Position numbers and translations under genes: made by a program
Part shown: piece after piece, positions 43,201 through 51,244 of the stretch
Layout of the letters: each line of letters opens with the position of its first letter
Numbering within the stretch: the first letter of the stretch is position 1
The notes under the pieces: model-generated
Seen by the model: the letters and a program-made list of their open reading frames with translations, nothing else
Databases searched by the model: none
Told to the model about the DNA's origin: nothing
Assembly (NCBI GenBank): GCA_963708455.1
Contig: CAVPSQ010000004.1
Span: 806,001 to 870,000, forward strand
Direction: 5' to 3'
DNA length: 64,000 nt
Source of the DNA: CAIMUS01 sp963708455
GTDB taxonomy: Bacteria > Pseudomonadota > Gammaproteobacteria > Competibacterales > Competibacteraceae

Positions 43201-43425
43201 ACCGAAATCGGGGACGGACCACGTTTTCCATTTCCATTCGCCGGAAACTGTGGTCTGTCCCCTATTTCTCGGCGCTAGAGGGCCGCCCGCGCCGGAACGG
43301 CCATGCCGCTTGTAAATAATTCACATTATATATGTAAAATAGTTCACAGCATTTTTCCCTGAAAAGGATAAAACTGGAATCGCTATTAAGGTTAATGGCT
43401 AACAACATATTTAAGGAGATTAGCA
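43201..43425. repeat. Palindromic GGGGACAGACCACG repeat and leader of the next operon
   Basis: GGGGACGGACCACGTTTTCC at 43209 and its inverted partner CTGTGGTCTGTCCCC at 43248-43262 form a hairpin. Related boxes occur near 23961, 24715, 28224, 42674, 45306 and 50470. From 43310 the sequence becomes AT-rich and holds the probable promoter of the next gene, with ribosome site AAGGAG at 43413. Confidence 0.7.
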
Positions 43426-44394
43426 ATGTTATCCGTAGAACTTGACATTTTTTCTGGCATGCCGAATCCAACGTGGATTTTATCACCGCAGGAAGAAAAG
43501 CAACTGCTAGATCGAATTATGGCGAACCCGCAGATCATGCAACCGCCATTTCCCAAGAAAACCATTGACTTGGGCTATCGCGGCATGATCATAGAACTGG
43601 TTAAAGAAGATGACGGAGTATGGTCGAAAGCGCGCAGGCAGTCACTGAAAAATAAGGCTGCTTATGGCGCGCCGCTGCCATCGGCCTTTCGCATCCACGG
43701 GACTACAGTAGGGTTGGGGGATAATACTGAAAAATGGCTGGCTGAAACCTCTGAAAAAGCAACTAGCGAAGTAGAGGATTTTCTAAAATCGTTTACGCAG
43801 GAGCCGGGCCCTGATATTAACACAACGCCCGCAGACAAGACTGCCCCGCAAGACGGCGTGGATGATGCAACCGATAAAGGATCCTACAGGGGATGTGGCG
43901 CAAATTATTATACCGGCACGAATTTCAGTTTTTGGAATGGAGCCTATAAAACCAATAATAATTGCTACAACTTTGCCGCCAATTATCGAAATACTTACGG
44001 TAATGGCAACAGGGCAACGCCGGGTAGAAGAGGAGGTCAGCCATTTACTCAATTTACCCCTAGCTTTACACGCAGCAATTTAATCAGCGCCTTGCTGCGT
44101 GACGGTTGGAGAAATGCTTGCGCTGGATCCCGTAATTTGACAATCGCTTTGGTAGTCATGCCCAGAGGTCCAACAGGACCTGATTTCCACTTCTATCGCA
44201 AGGTCACTGGATCCGGAATCTGGGGACATAAACCGGGCCTTACACCGGCGAAAGCAACAGACAGTTCAGGCAAAGTTATCACCAATCCTTACACCTGCGA
44301 CCGACGGTATCGAGTGAATAACCGCTTTTACCCAGGCTATACGGATTTTTATGGTTATTTCTACCAAGACAACTACACAGCCATTGTGTCCTAG
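43426..44394 (+). CDS. Unknown protein with NP-W domain and Asn-Cys-Tyr domain
   Basis: 322 residues in two parts. The N-terminal domain (about 1-110) opens SVELDIFSGMPNPTWILSPQ and ends DNTEKWLAETSEKA. After a Pro/Asp-rich linker, the second domain (about 150-322) has NNCYNFAANYRNTYG, then QFTPSFTRSNLISALLRDGW, LVVMPRGPTGPDFHFYRKV, IWGHKPGLTP and an end with CDRRYRVNNRFYPGY. The Cys-x-Asn, His-Phe-Tyr and HKPG motifs resemble an uncharacterised group of secreted bacterial proteins; a Cys-His hydrolase is a possible inference. The protein has no signal peptide. It is the first gene of a compact three-gene cassette. Confidence 0.65.
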   Translation: MLSVELDIFSGMPNPTWILSPQEEKQLLDRIMANPQIMQPPFPKKTIDLGYRGMIIELVKEDDGVWSKARRQSLKNKAAYGAPLPSAFRIHGTTVGLGDNTEKWLAETSEKATSEVEDFLKSFTQEPGPDINTTPADKTAPQDGVDDATDKGSYRGCGANYYTGTNFSFWNGAYKTNNNCYNFAANYRNTYGNGNRATPGRRGGQPFTQFTPSFTRSNLISALLRDGWRNACAGSRNLTIALVVMPRGPTGPDFHFYRKVTGSGIWGHKPGLTPAKATDSSGKVITNPYTCDRRYRVNNRFYPGYTDFYGYFYQDNYTAIVS

Positions 44395-44401
44395 GTTCGA
44401 T

Positions 44402-44902
44402 ATGCGCCTGAAAACGCTACTCTGGGTAGCGGTTCTAGTGGTTTGTAGTCAGGTTGCGGGCGGGGATTCTGGACAGCAGTCAGCGGGGTCGGCCATGTCA
44501 TTAGCTCTGAGTTTGACTAGCATCGATCGAGCCAGTGTGGAGTTAGATATATATTCTGGATTACTTAATCCCCAGTGGCCGCTTGCTTTGAATGATCTTC
44601 AAACCTTGGCGCAAATGCTTAAAACCTTGCAGCCGACCCAAGCCGTTAAGCTATTCGACGGCCTCGGCTTGCGCGGTTTTAGGGTTATCATGATGGCCGA
44701 CAGATCAAGAAATATCGATCTACAGGTGCAAGGCAAATATGTCGAATGGAGGGAAAACGGGAAAATACTTTACTTTGTCGATAAAGACTGCCAACTGGAG
44801 CAGTGGTTACTGACCACCGGCGAAAAGGATTTGGACCATGATGTCTACCAGCTGCTCGAAGATGGTTTTAAACAAAGTGATTATTGTGGAGGCAGGTTAT
44901 GA
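44402..44902 (+). CDS. Exported paralogue of the NP-W domain
   Basis: 166 residues from ATG 44402. Signal peptide MRLKTLLWVAVLVVCSQVAG, then SVELDIYSGLLNPQWPLALN, RGFRVIMMADRSRNIDLQVQ and DCQLEQWLLTTGEKDLDHDV. The opening and the W-L-x-T-G ending repeat the N-terminal domain of the preceding protein, so the two share a fold. The function is unknown. It starts eight bases after the previous stop and overlaps the next gene by four bases. Confidence 0.65.
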   Translation: MRLKTLLWVAVLVVCSQVAGGDSGQQSAGSAMSLALSLTSIDRASVELDIYSGLLNPQWPLALNDLQTLAQMLKTLQPTQAVKLFDGLGLRGFRVIMMADRSRNIDLQVQGKYVEWRENGKILYFVDKDCQLEQWLLTTGEKDLDHDVYQLLEDGFKQSDYCGGRL

Positions 44903-45129
44903 AAACTAATTTAAGTCGTCGTAACTTTATCAAAACACTGGCTGGAGCCGCTGCTGTTATTGCTGCGCCCGCTGCTGTTTTAAGCGCTTTGCGTCCAGCG
45001 TCGTCAGCGCCGCAAGAAATTCCGGTGCTATCCGATAACAACCTGGCGTCATTCGATGATACTGAAGCTTGGTTGTTTGGCACGGGTAAGCCGCATATTC
45101 ATTCATTGAGTGGATTTATGTTCACATAG
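44899..45129 (+). CDS. Short Tat-exported protein with the same W-L-x-TG end
   Basis: 76 residues. Twin-arginine signal NLSRRNFIKTLAGAAAVIAA, then ALRPASSAPQEIPVLSDNNL and ASFDDTEAWLFGTGKPHIHS. The segment DDTEAWLFGTG corresponds to DNTEKWLAETS and DCQLEQWLLTTG of the two preceding proteins, so it may be a much shortened relative or cut by the dispersed repeat that begins at 45138. It overlaps the previous stop (ATGA). Confidence 0.6.
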   Translation: MKTNLSRRNFIKTLAGAAAVIAAPAAVLSALRPASSAPQEIPVLSDNNLASFDDTEAWLFGTGKPHIHSLSGFMFT

Positions 45130-45137
45130 GTCGTTAG

Positions 45138-45214
45138 ATGGATAGGAGCGAGCTTGCTCACGAATGGCGGTTCGCTGCGACTCGCTTGTTTCGCAAGCAG
45201 GACCGCTCCTACCG
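45138..45214. repeat. Dispersed hairpin repeat
   Basis: TAGGAGCGAGCTTGCTCACG, then GGCGGTTCGCTGCGACTCGC, TTGTTTCGCAAGCAGGACCG and CTCCTAC. The terminal arms TAGGAGCG and CGCTCCTA pair, a repeat type common in proteobacterial genomes. It directly follows the end of the three-gene cassette and may serve as a transcript end. Confidence 0.7.
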
Positions 45215-45529
45215 GTGAAGCATTACGATCAGGCGGCAACCAACCGGTCGCTAAAATAACCTCCCCACCTGAAGCGATTATCTTCTTTAATTCATGAACG
45301 GGACAGGAGAATAGGGGACAGACCACGTTTTAACTAAAACCGCGAACTGGCTTAACCATAAATCCCAGCCGACCGCTAACGCGGCGGCTGAATTTAGCTT
45401 GGCTCTCGGTGCCTGTAAAACATTTAGACATTTCGGCACGGTCTGTCTAATCGCGGATTTCGCTTTCCCGTCCGTCCCGCGCCGCGCTAGACTGTCCGGA
45501 CGGTACAGGCTGGAAGCCGGTACCGGTCA

Positions 45530-46161
45530 AGGAAATGGAGCCGGTGGGTTTGTAATCTACCTCACCGGCTCTTTCTTTTACCGCCCGTCCTCGATGCGTC
45601 GTGCCGTGCTATCGCGTTGATACCAGCATCTTCTCTTCCTCAACCGCTCGTGGCCCCGCTCGCCTCCCGCGGTATCGCCTCCTGCCGGAATCCACCGGCC
45701 TTCCGCTCCACCACCGCCCGGTGAGCGGCTCGCTGTGGCCGCGTCGGTCCGTTTCAGAAGACTCCTGGCGAGTCCATAAAGGTGGTTGGAATGGTCTGTT
45801 TCGTGGTCCTTCGGCCCTTCGCTCCACGCGGTCTCCCACGCTTCTTCACTACTATGGCCTCTGCTGACTCCTCCTCGACTCTCATCGCGGAGGTCTCCCC
45901 GGGTAAGGCGCCAAGACTCTCGGCCCGCATCGCCAGAGTCTACCTCGTGCGTCTTTCGGTGACGTTGGATTTCGCGTTCCCTAGCACGCTCATCGCCCGC
46001 ACGCAGCCTCGCTGTCTGTTCGTGTTCCTACGATCGTGCCTTTGATACACGTTTCTTTCAGGCTGGCCTCACGGCGTCCCCCTGGCGTTTCTCTACGGTT
46101 GTCGTCACTCTTTCCGGCAACCTCGTTTCAGGTCACAAGTCTTGGCCCATGCCAGGCACAC
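45530..46161 (-). ncRNA. Group II intron remnant without maturase
   Basis: On the minus strand the sequence starts GTGTGCCTGGCATGGGCC at 46161, matching the 5' consensus GUGYG of bacterial group II introns. About 260 bases later come GGGGAGACCTCCGC, AGAGTCGAGGAGGAGTCAGC and AGAGGCCATAGTAG, the conserved segment that precedes the maturase gene in many of these introns. No maturase ORF follows; instead about 250 bases lead to a 34-base hairpin, GAGCCGGTGAGG to CCCACCGGCTC, at about 45545-45580, possibly a domain V-like element though without the usual bulge. An ORF-less or truncated copy. Confidence 0.6.
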
Positions 46162-46187
46162 TAGGTCGGGCACAGGAAGTGCCCCAT

Positions 46188-47618
46188 CATACGCATCAAT
46201 TTAAGCGAATTTGTAACCGTTTTTCAGTTGCTGACAGGTGTTGGGTTTCTTTTTCCGGGTGTTCAATGAGCAGCCATGCTGGAAGCGTCCGGCCAGTTCC
46301 TCCAGCAACCGGACCAGGGCGGGCAGGTCGTCGATGCAGCAGGCCAGGCGCGCGGACTGCTCCTTGATCATTTGGCAGCCCTTGACCAGGCTGCGTTGCG
46401 GCACATGCCAAAGCCCTGTCAGGATCAGCCAATGCTGGATTAGCACGCCCAGCAGCTTGGCGTACAGTTCGCACAGCAGGTGATGCGGGTTGGCGCTGCG
46501 CGAACGCCCCAGGTTCGCATGGCTTTTCCAAAGCTTGAACAGCAACTCGATTTGCCAGCGGACCGCGTAGAGCAAGAAGCACTCCGGCAGGCTCAACTGG
46601 TCGCCTTCCACGTTCGTGACCAGCAGGTTCCAGTCGCACAGGGCCAGGCTCTCGGCGGTGGCGGTGCGGCATTGCTTCCGCGCGTTGTCCTTCATCTTGG
46701 CCCGCCGCCGCGCGGCGGCCTCCTCAGGTAGCCGCCACAACAGCAGGCGCACGGGCAGGCGCTCCTCGGCTCCGATTTCCACCGCCACTTCGTGCCTGAC
46801 CACGTCTTGCCGGGCCAGCATCCCCAGCCAGCGCGGCCAGTCGATGCATGCCCCGTCCAGATGGAACGCCACGGTCCGCGGCTGCAGGCGGCTGATCCAG
46901 TACTCGCCGCGCGCGCCCTGCGCCCGCATCCGGGCCAGGTTGAAGTAGCCGAGATCCTGGATGCGCAGAACCCCTTTCGCGTGAACCGCCTCGGCCAGCG
47001 GGCTGCGGCTGTCCGAGTGTCGCCCCGGTAACAGCCCCAGGCTCAGCCGCCCCGTCCGCAGTTCAAGGTCGGCGTCCAGTTTCAGCGCGGCCTTGCCGGC
47101 CTCTCCGGCACCGCCAGTCCCGCGCCAAAGGTGCTCCCATTCGGCGGGCAGCGGGACGACGCTACAATCGGCGATGTGGACCGCCTCGAAGCGATTGAGG
47201 ATCGCCACGTCTACCGGGCAGCCGCCGTGACGGCCTGCGCCATGGCCTCTTCCAGGACGCTTTTCACAAACGCGCAAGCCGGCTCCGTGAAGCGCTGGTC
47301 CAAGCCCTGCGCGGACACCTTCAGGCCGTGGCTGAAGCCCGCCCTGGCAAGCCCCTCCGCCGACGGCGGGCTGTTTTGCATCCATCCGAAACCAGCGTCC
47401 TGATGAAGTTCGCGCCGCTGACCTTGCGCTGGCGCCGGATGAACCCACTGGTCTTGGCCAGGACCTCAGCCCGGACGGTCAAAATGGTTTGCAACGCAAG
47501 GGCGACTGTTGAACAAATATTCATCACGGTTCATCTGGGTTTGCCAATCGAAGTTGGCCTCCCATCTTACCGGCATCTGCCTGGTTTCGCTCCAAATCCC
47601 GTTAAATTGATGCGTATG
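46188..47618. mobile_element. IS4-family element, copy A
   Basis: The ends are CATACGCATCAATTTAA at 46188 and its complement ending at 47618. 1431 bp. Apart from two single-base deletions and a few substitutions it is identical with the element at 48498-49930 in the same orientation. On its left flank is the palindrome-like text GGTCGGGCACAGGAAGTGCC; the right flank is unrelated. It lies beside the 5' end of a group II intron remnant. Confidence 0.88.
46201..47527 (-). pseudogene. IS4-family transposase, copy A (two frameshifts)
   Basis: The same protein as in copy B, but one G is missing near 47394 (after NFIRTLV) and one base near 47213 (before PVDVAILNRF), so the segment between is out of frame. 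The catalytic portion from VHIADCSVVPLP to the end is intact. It cannot make a full transposase unless the lesions are sequence errors; the second copy shows what the intact frame is. Confidence 0.85.
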
Positions 47619-47785
47619 GGGCCACGCTTTGCTTATGCCCAACCTACCGTGAAAGCCACCAGCTCGCGTACGGGGCGGAGCCCCCTGCACGGTTCCACTC
47701 TACGTGCTACGTGCCACTTCTGCTTCAGTGTCATCCTCCGACTAGTCGCTGAATATGCCCGTTATGGTGGCCTCCTTACCTTTTC
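47619..47785. other. Short stretch between IS copy A and the toxin gene
   Basis: No gene recognised. The minus strand holds a 31-codon frame starting MTLKQKWHVARRVEPCRG behind GGAGG, which is probably chance. Confidence 0.3.
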
Positions 47786-48109
47786 CTATTGTCCCTCACT
47801 CGTTGACAACCGGCGGTGGACTCTAGCTACCAGATCCATGTTTTCGTGCAGCACGGCGATGATACGGGGTCGCATCCCTTCGGGGAATAGGTAGAAGATG
47901 TAATGATGTTCGCAGCGCGTCACCCGCACCTGCGGATACCGTTCCGAGAAGGTACGGGATAGAACGCTATTTTGAGCAATGCCCTGAAAACACGCTTCCA
48001 GAAGAGAGGCGTAGCGCTGCGTCTGCCGCTCCCCCCACTGCCGGAGGGTGTAACGGGCAATCTCTCTCAGGTCTGCTTCGGCGGCAGGCGTCAGTTCATA
48101 CGGCAACAT
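47786..48109 (-). CDS. RelE/ParE-family toxin
   Basis: From ATG 48109, four bases after the antitoxin stop: MLPYELTPAAEADLREIARY, TLRQWGERQTQRYASLLEAC, FQGIAQNSVLSRTFSERYPQ and RCEHHYIFYLFPEGMRPRII, AVLHENMDLVARVHRRL. This is the ParE fold (AxxDLxEI beginning, HYIFY and IIAVLHENMDL end). ParE-type toxins poison gyrase; some relatives are mRNA interferases. An upstream ATG at 48157 is less likely as it overlaps the antitoxin. Complete module between two IS copies. Confidence 0.85.
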   Translation of the reverse strand: MLPYELTPAAEADLREIARYTLRQWGERQTQRYASLLEACFQGIAQNSVLSRTFSERYPQVRVTRCEHHYIFYLFPEGMRPRIIAVLHENMDLVARVHRRLSTSEGQ

Positions 48110-48113
48110 CTGG

Positions 48114-48380
48114 CTATGGTCGGGGTTCACGGCTGACTTCCGCAAAAATCTGCTCAACCGATTTCACAATGACTTCGCCCTGTTCTGCGGCCTCGATGCG
48201 TGGTTTCAGGAATGTTTCCAACTGGTGCAAGGCTTCTGTTTCGGTCAAGTCATCCCTCTCCGGGATTAGGGGTAACACCCGTTCCAGCACATAGTCCTTG
48301 ATGGTTTTGCCATGTAGCGCGGCAATGGCTTTCAACCGCTGATGCTGCTCTGGAGTGACTTCGATGGACAAGCGGTGCAT
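48114..48380 (-). CDS. Antitoxin of the ParE-type module
   Basis: 88 residues: MHRLSIEVTPEQHQRLKAIA, ALHGKTIKDYVLERVLPLIP, then an acidic tail ending EIFAEVSREPRP-like (VEQIFAEVSREPRP). The first half is a ribbon-helix-helix segment, the second binds the toxin. An inverted repeat likely to be its operator lies at 48419-48454, just upstream. Confidence 0.82.
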   Translation of the reverse strand: MHRLSIEVTPEQHQRLKAIAALHGKTIKDYVLERVLPLIPERDDLTETEALHQLETFLKPRIEAAEQGEVIVKSVEQIFAEVSREPRP

Positions 48381-48418
48381 GTTTTATCTCCTGACTGAAA
48401 ATATACTTTTTATAATAT

Positions 48419-48454
48419 AACAAATGTTACAAATATACAAAATGAACATTTGTT
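48419..48454. promoter_or_regulatory. Inverted repeat, probable operator of the ParE-type module
   Basis: AACAAATGTT at 48419-48428 and AACATTTGTT at 48445-48454 are perfect inverted copies separated by 16 bases, in the AT-rich leader before the antitoxin. TATAAT-like bases (TATAATATAA) at 48411 can be read on either strand. Autoregulation by the RHH antitoxin is the usual mode. Confidence 0.6.
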
Positions 48455-48497
48455 GTAATAATAAGCTAGACAGGTAGATCGGGCACAGGACGTGCCC

Positions 48498-49930
48498 CAT
48501 ACGCATCAATTTAAGCGAATTTGTAACCGTTTTTCAGTTGCTGACAGGTGTTGGGTTTCTTTTTCCGGGTGTTCAATGAGCAGCCATGCTGGAAGCGTCC
48601 GGCCAGTTCCTCCAGCAACCGGACCAGGGCGGGCAGGTCGTCGATGCAGCAGGCCAGGCGCGCGGACTGCTCCTTGATCATTTGGCAGCCCTTGACCAGG
48701 CTGCGTTGCGGCACATGCCAAAGCCCTGTCAGGATCAGCCAATGCTGGATTAGCACGCCCAGCAGCTTGGCGTACAGTTCGCACAGCAGGTGATGCGGGT
48801 TGGCGCTGCGCGAACGCCCCAGGTTCGCATGGCTTTTCCAAAGCTTGAACAGCAACTCGATTTGCCAGCGGACCGCGTAGAGCAAGAAACACTCCGGCAG
48901 GCTCAACTGGTCGCCTTCCACGTTCGTGACCAGCAGGTTCCAGTCGCACAGGGCCAGGCTCTCGGCGGTGGCGGTGCGGCATTGCTTCTGCGCGTTGTCC
49001 TTCATCTTGGCCCGCCGCCGCGCGGCGGCCTCCTCAGGTAGCCGCCACAACAGCAGGCGCACGGGCAGGCGCTCCTCGGCTCCGATTTCCACCGCCACTT
49101 CGTGCCTGACCACGTCTTGCCGGGCCAGCATCCCCAGCCAGCGCGGCCAGTCGATGCATGCCCCGTCCAGATGGAACGCCACGGTCCGCGGCTGCAGGCG
49201 GCTGATCCAGTACTCGCCGCGCGCGCCCTGCGCCCGCATCCGGGCCAGGTTGAAGTAGCCGAGATCCTGGATGCGCAGAACCCCTTTCGCGTGAACCGCC
49301 TCGGCCAGCGGGCTGCGGCTGTCCGAGTGTCGCCCCGGTAACAGCCCCAGGCTCAGCCGCCCCGTCCGCAGTTCAAGGTCGGCGTCCAGTTTCAGCGCGG
49401 CCTTGCCGGCCTCTCCGGCACCGCCAGTCCCGCGCCAAAGGTGATCCCATTCGGCGGGCAGCGGGACGACGCTACAATCGGCGATGTGGACCGCCTCGAA
49501 GCGATTGAGGATCGCCACGTCTACCGGGCGGCCGGCCGTGACGGCCTGCGCCATGGCCTCTTCCAGGACGCTTTTCACAAACGCGCAAGCCGGCTCCGTG
49601 AAGCGCTGGTCCAAGCCCTGCGCGGACACCTTCAGGCCGTGGCTGAAGCCCGCCCTGGCAAGCCCCTCCGCCGACGGCGGGCTGTTTTGCATCCATCCGA
49701 AGACCAGCGTCCTGATGAAGTTCGCGCCGCTGACCTTGCGCTGGCGCCGGATGAACCCACTGATCTTGGCCAGGACCTCAGCCCGGACGGTCAAAATGGT
49801 TTGCAACGCAAGGGCGACTGTTGAACAAATATTCATCACGGTTCATTTGGGTTTGCCAATCGAAGTTGGCCTCCCATCTTACCGGCATCTGCCTGGTTTC
49901 GCTCCAAATCCCGTTAAATTGATGCGTATG
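48498..49930. mobile_element. IS4-family element, copy B
   Basis: 1433 bp with the same terminal repeats as copy A, CATACGCATCAATTTAA and complement. It is flanked on both sides by the same 21-base text, which starts GATCGGGCACAGGACGTGCC (48477-48497 and 49931-49951). That is long for a target duplication of this family and is itself a near palindrome, so the element may have used a palindromic repeat as target. Its transposase is intact. Confidence 0.88.
48511..49839 (-). CDS. IS4-family transposase, copy B (intact)
   Basis: 442 residues. The DDE core: VHIADCSVVPLPAEWDHLWR with the first Asp, GVLRIQDLGYFNLARM with the second Asp, and the Y-x2-R-x3-E-x6-K signature YAVRWQIELLFKLWK with the Glu. 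The N-terminal MMNICSTVALALQTILTVRA and C-terminal LAGRFQHGCSLNTRKKKPNT are the same in copy A. The length and motifs place it in the IS4 family proper. Presumably active and able to mobilise copy A or the whole 3.7-kb segment. Confidence 0.88.
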   Translation of the reverse strand: MMNICSTVALALQTILTVRAEVLAKISGFIRRQRKVSGANFIRTLVFGWMQNSPPSAEGLARAGFSHGLKVSAQGLDQRFTEPACAFVKSVLEEAMAQAVTAGRPVDVAILNRFEAVHIADCSVVPLPAEWDHLWRGTGGAGEAGKAALKLDADLELRTGRLSLGLLPGRHSDSRSPLAEAVHAKGVLRIQDLGYFNLARMRAQGARGEYWISRLQPRTVAFHLDGACIDWPRWLGMLARQDVVRHEVAVEIGAEERLPVRLLLWRLPEEAAARRRAKMKDNAQKQCRTATAESLALCDWNLLVTNVEGDQLSLPECFLLYAVRWQIELLFKLWKSHANLGRSRSANPHHLLCELYAKLLGVLIQHWLILTGLWHVPQRSLVKGCQMIKEQSARLACCIDDLPALVRLLEELAGRFQHGCSLNTRKKKPNTCQQLKNGYKFA

Positions 49931-50041
49931 GATCGGGCACAGGACGTGCCCGACATGCACCGCTGTTTCCCGGATGGGGGTCGGGACGGGTTTCCAGTAT
50001 GATACTTGCGATAAATCGTTCGCCTTCGAGGAGTTGCCGGT

Positions 50042-50428
50042 ATGGGCCGAATTGTCGTTGAAACCACTATCGAAAATGTACTCGATCCAAGCCACACCAT
50101 CCGTTGTGACGCCTTGGTCGATACAGGTGCAGCCTATCTCACATTACCCAATGCCTGGCGCGATCGGCTGGGTCCACTGAGGGAACTCGATACTGTCGAC
50201 GTGGAGACGGCTAACCAAAGCGTTATCCAAGGACTGATCTGTGGGCCGGTTCTGCTGCAGATGGAGCGTTTTCGTCCGGTTCTGGCGGAGGTGCTTTTCA
50301 TCGACATGCAACCCGAAGACGGTGCGTACGAACCGTTGATCGGCTACATCCCCCTGGAGCAGGCGCAAGCGGCAGTTGATTTGGTGGGCCATCGCCTCAT
50401 CAAGGTCAGCCGCGTCGATTTAAAATGA
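50042..50428 (+). CDS. Clan AA aspartyl protease family protein
   Basis: 128 residues: MGRIVVETTIENVLDPSHTI, RCDALVDTGAAYLTLPNAWR and EPLIGYIPLEQAQAAVDLVG. The motif ALVDTGAAYLTLP is the active-site D-T/S-G of retropepsin-like proteases, which work as dimers when this short. Members of this group are often found near toxin-antitoxin and mobile genes; the substrate is unknown. Complete, with an independent leader. It may also be annotated as a clan AA aspartic protease of unknown role. Confidence 0.8.
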   Translation: MGRIVVETTIENVLDPSHTIRCDALVDTGAAYLTLPNAWRDRLGPLRELDTVDVETANQSVIQGLICGPVLLQMERFRPVLAEVLFIDMQPEDGAYEPLIGYIPLEQAQAAVDLVGHRLIKVSRVDLK

Positions 50429-50462
50429 GCCCGGTAAATCGGGTGTAGTGAAATAGGTGTAG

Positions 50463-50545
50463 TGAAATAGGGGACAGACCACGTTTTCCGGCGAACGGAA
50501 ATGGAAAACGAGTAGAAATCGTGGTCTGTCCCCGATTTCTATGCC
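50463..50545. repeat. Palindromic GGGGACAGACCACG repeat
   Basis: GGGGACAGACCACGTTTTCC at 50470 and its inverted partner CGTGGTCTGTCCCC at 50520-50533 form a large hairpin with about 35 unpaired bases. Directly behind it comes another repeat, the unit GGGCGACGCGGCACA at 50572, which recurs at 51593. Confidence 0.75.
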
Positions 50546-50646
50546 CGATTTCTATGTGGCGTACCTTTTCCGGGCGACGCGGCACAGGATGGTACGCGCG
50601 GTGCGTACCCTACTGGAACTCGATAATGCCCAACGGGAGAGACGCT

Positions 50647-50808
50647 ATGACCGACAATGTTGAAAACCTGATTCTCGAGCACCTGCGGGCTATCCGCGCT
50701 GATATCGGCGGCATCAAGGACGACGTGCGCGAGATCAAACAACGACTGACCACCCTGGAAGCGGCAGTTGCCGGGCTACGGCGCGATAACACCAACCGTT
50801 GCCCTTGA
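50647..50808 (+). CDS. Short coiled-coil protein
   Basis: 53 residues: MTDNVENLILEHLRAIRADI, GGIKDDVREIKQRLTTLEAA and VAGLRRDNTNRCP, a single coiled-coil helix with heptad pattern. Similar short proteins accompany PIN toxins in many genomes. The usual longer form carries on beyond this point; here the end may be cut by the following module. Ribosome site GGGAGAG. Confidence 0.5.
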   Translation: MTDNVENLILEHLRAIRADIGGIKDDVREIKQRLTTLEAAVAGLRRDNTNRCP

Positions 50809-50818
50809 AATTGACAAG

Positions 50819-51244
50819 TCAGGACGTAAACGGGTTAACGACGAGTAACCCATCGAGGTCCTGGTCCGCTTGCAGGTCTTCAGTCAGCAAGTAGGCACAG
50901 CCGCTGAGTTGCGCGGCGGCTACGATGAGGGCATCCCACCAGTTGAAGCGATAGCGAGACTGAATATGCCAAGCCCGCTCGATCGTGGCCGTATCAAGGA
51001 CCTGGGGATGCCAAGCAAAGAAAGTACGAATTTCAGTCTGAGCCTCGTCAGTCGAAAGTGCCAGCGTCAGCTTTTGGGTGACCACTGCATAATACTCGTT
51101 GAGCACTTGGATACTAAGCCGCCCACTGCGTTCCCGCCAAAGCTGTTCCAACCACTGGCGAGCTCGTTGGTGTTTCGCCGGGTCACGCTGCGGATCACGT
51201 GCATAGACCAGTAGATTGGTATCAACGAAGTATCGGACGGTCAT
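50819..51244 (-). CDS. vapC: PIN-domain toxin (VapC type)
   Basis: 141 residues: MTVRYFVDTNLLVYARDPQR (first Asp in DTN), LSIQVLNEYYAVVT (Glu), NWWDALIVAAAQLSGCAYLL (Asp) and TEDLQADQDLDGLLVVNPF (last Asp). All four acidic sites of a VapC RNase are present. The start overlaps the end of the antitoxin gene by 23 bases. Apparently intact. Confidence 0.85.
   Translation of the reverse strand: MTVRYFVDTNLLVYARDPQRDPAKHQRARQWLEQLWRERSGRLSIQVLNEYYAVVTQKLTLALSTDEAQTEIRTFFAWHPQVLDTATIERAWHIQSRYRFNWWDALIVAAAQLSGCAYLLTEDLQADQDLDGLLVVNPFTS

Noticed and set aside
45609..45839. A 76-codon frame on the minus strand in the intron region
   Set aside because: The surrounding bases carry group II intron landmarks; the peptide is Arg-rich and has no maturase likeness.
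47619..47785. A small ORF or 23S rRNA-like piece beside IS copy A
   Set aside because: One short match (GTACGCGAGCTGG) recalls 23S rRNA, but neighbouring bases do not follow rRNA; the 31-codon frame has no support.
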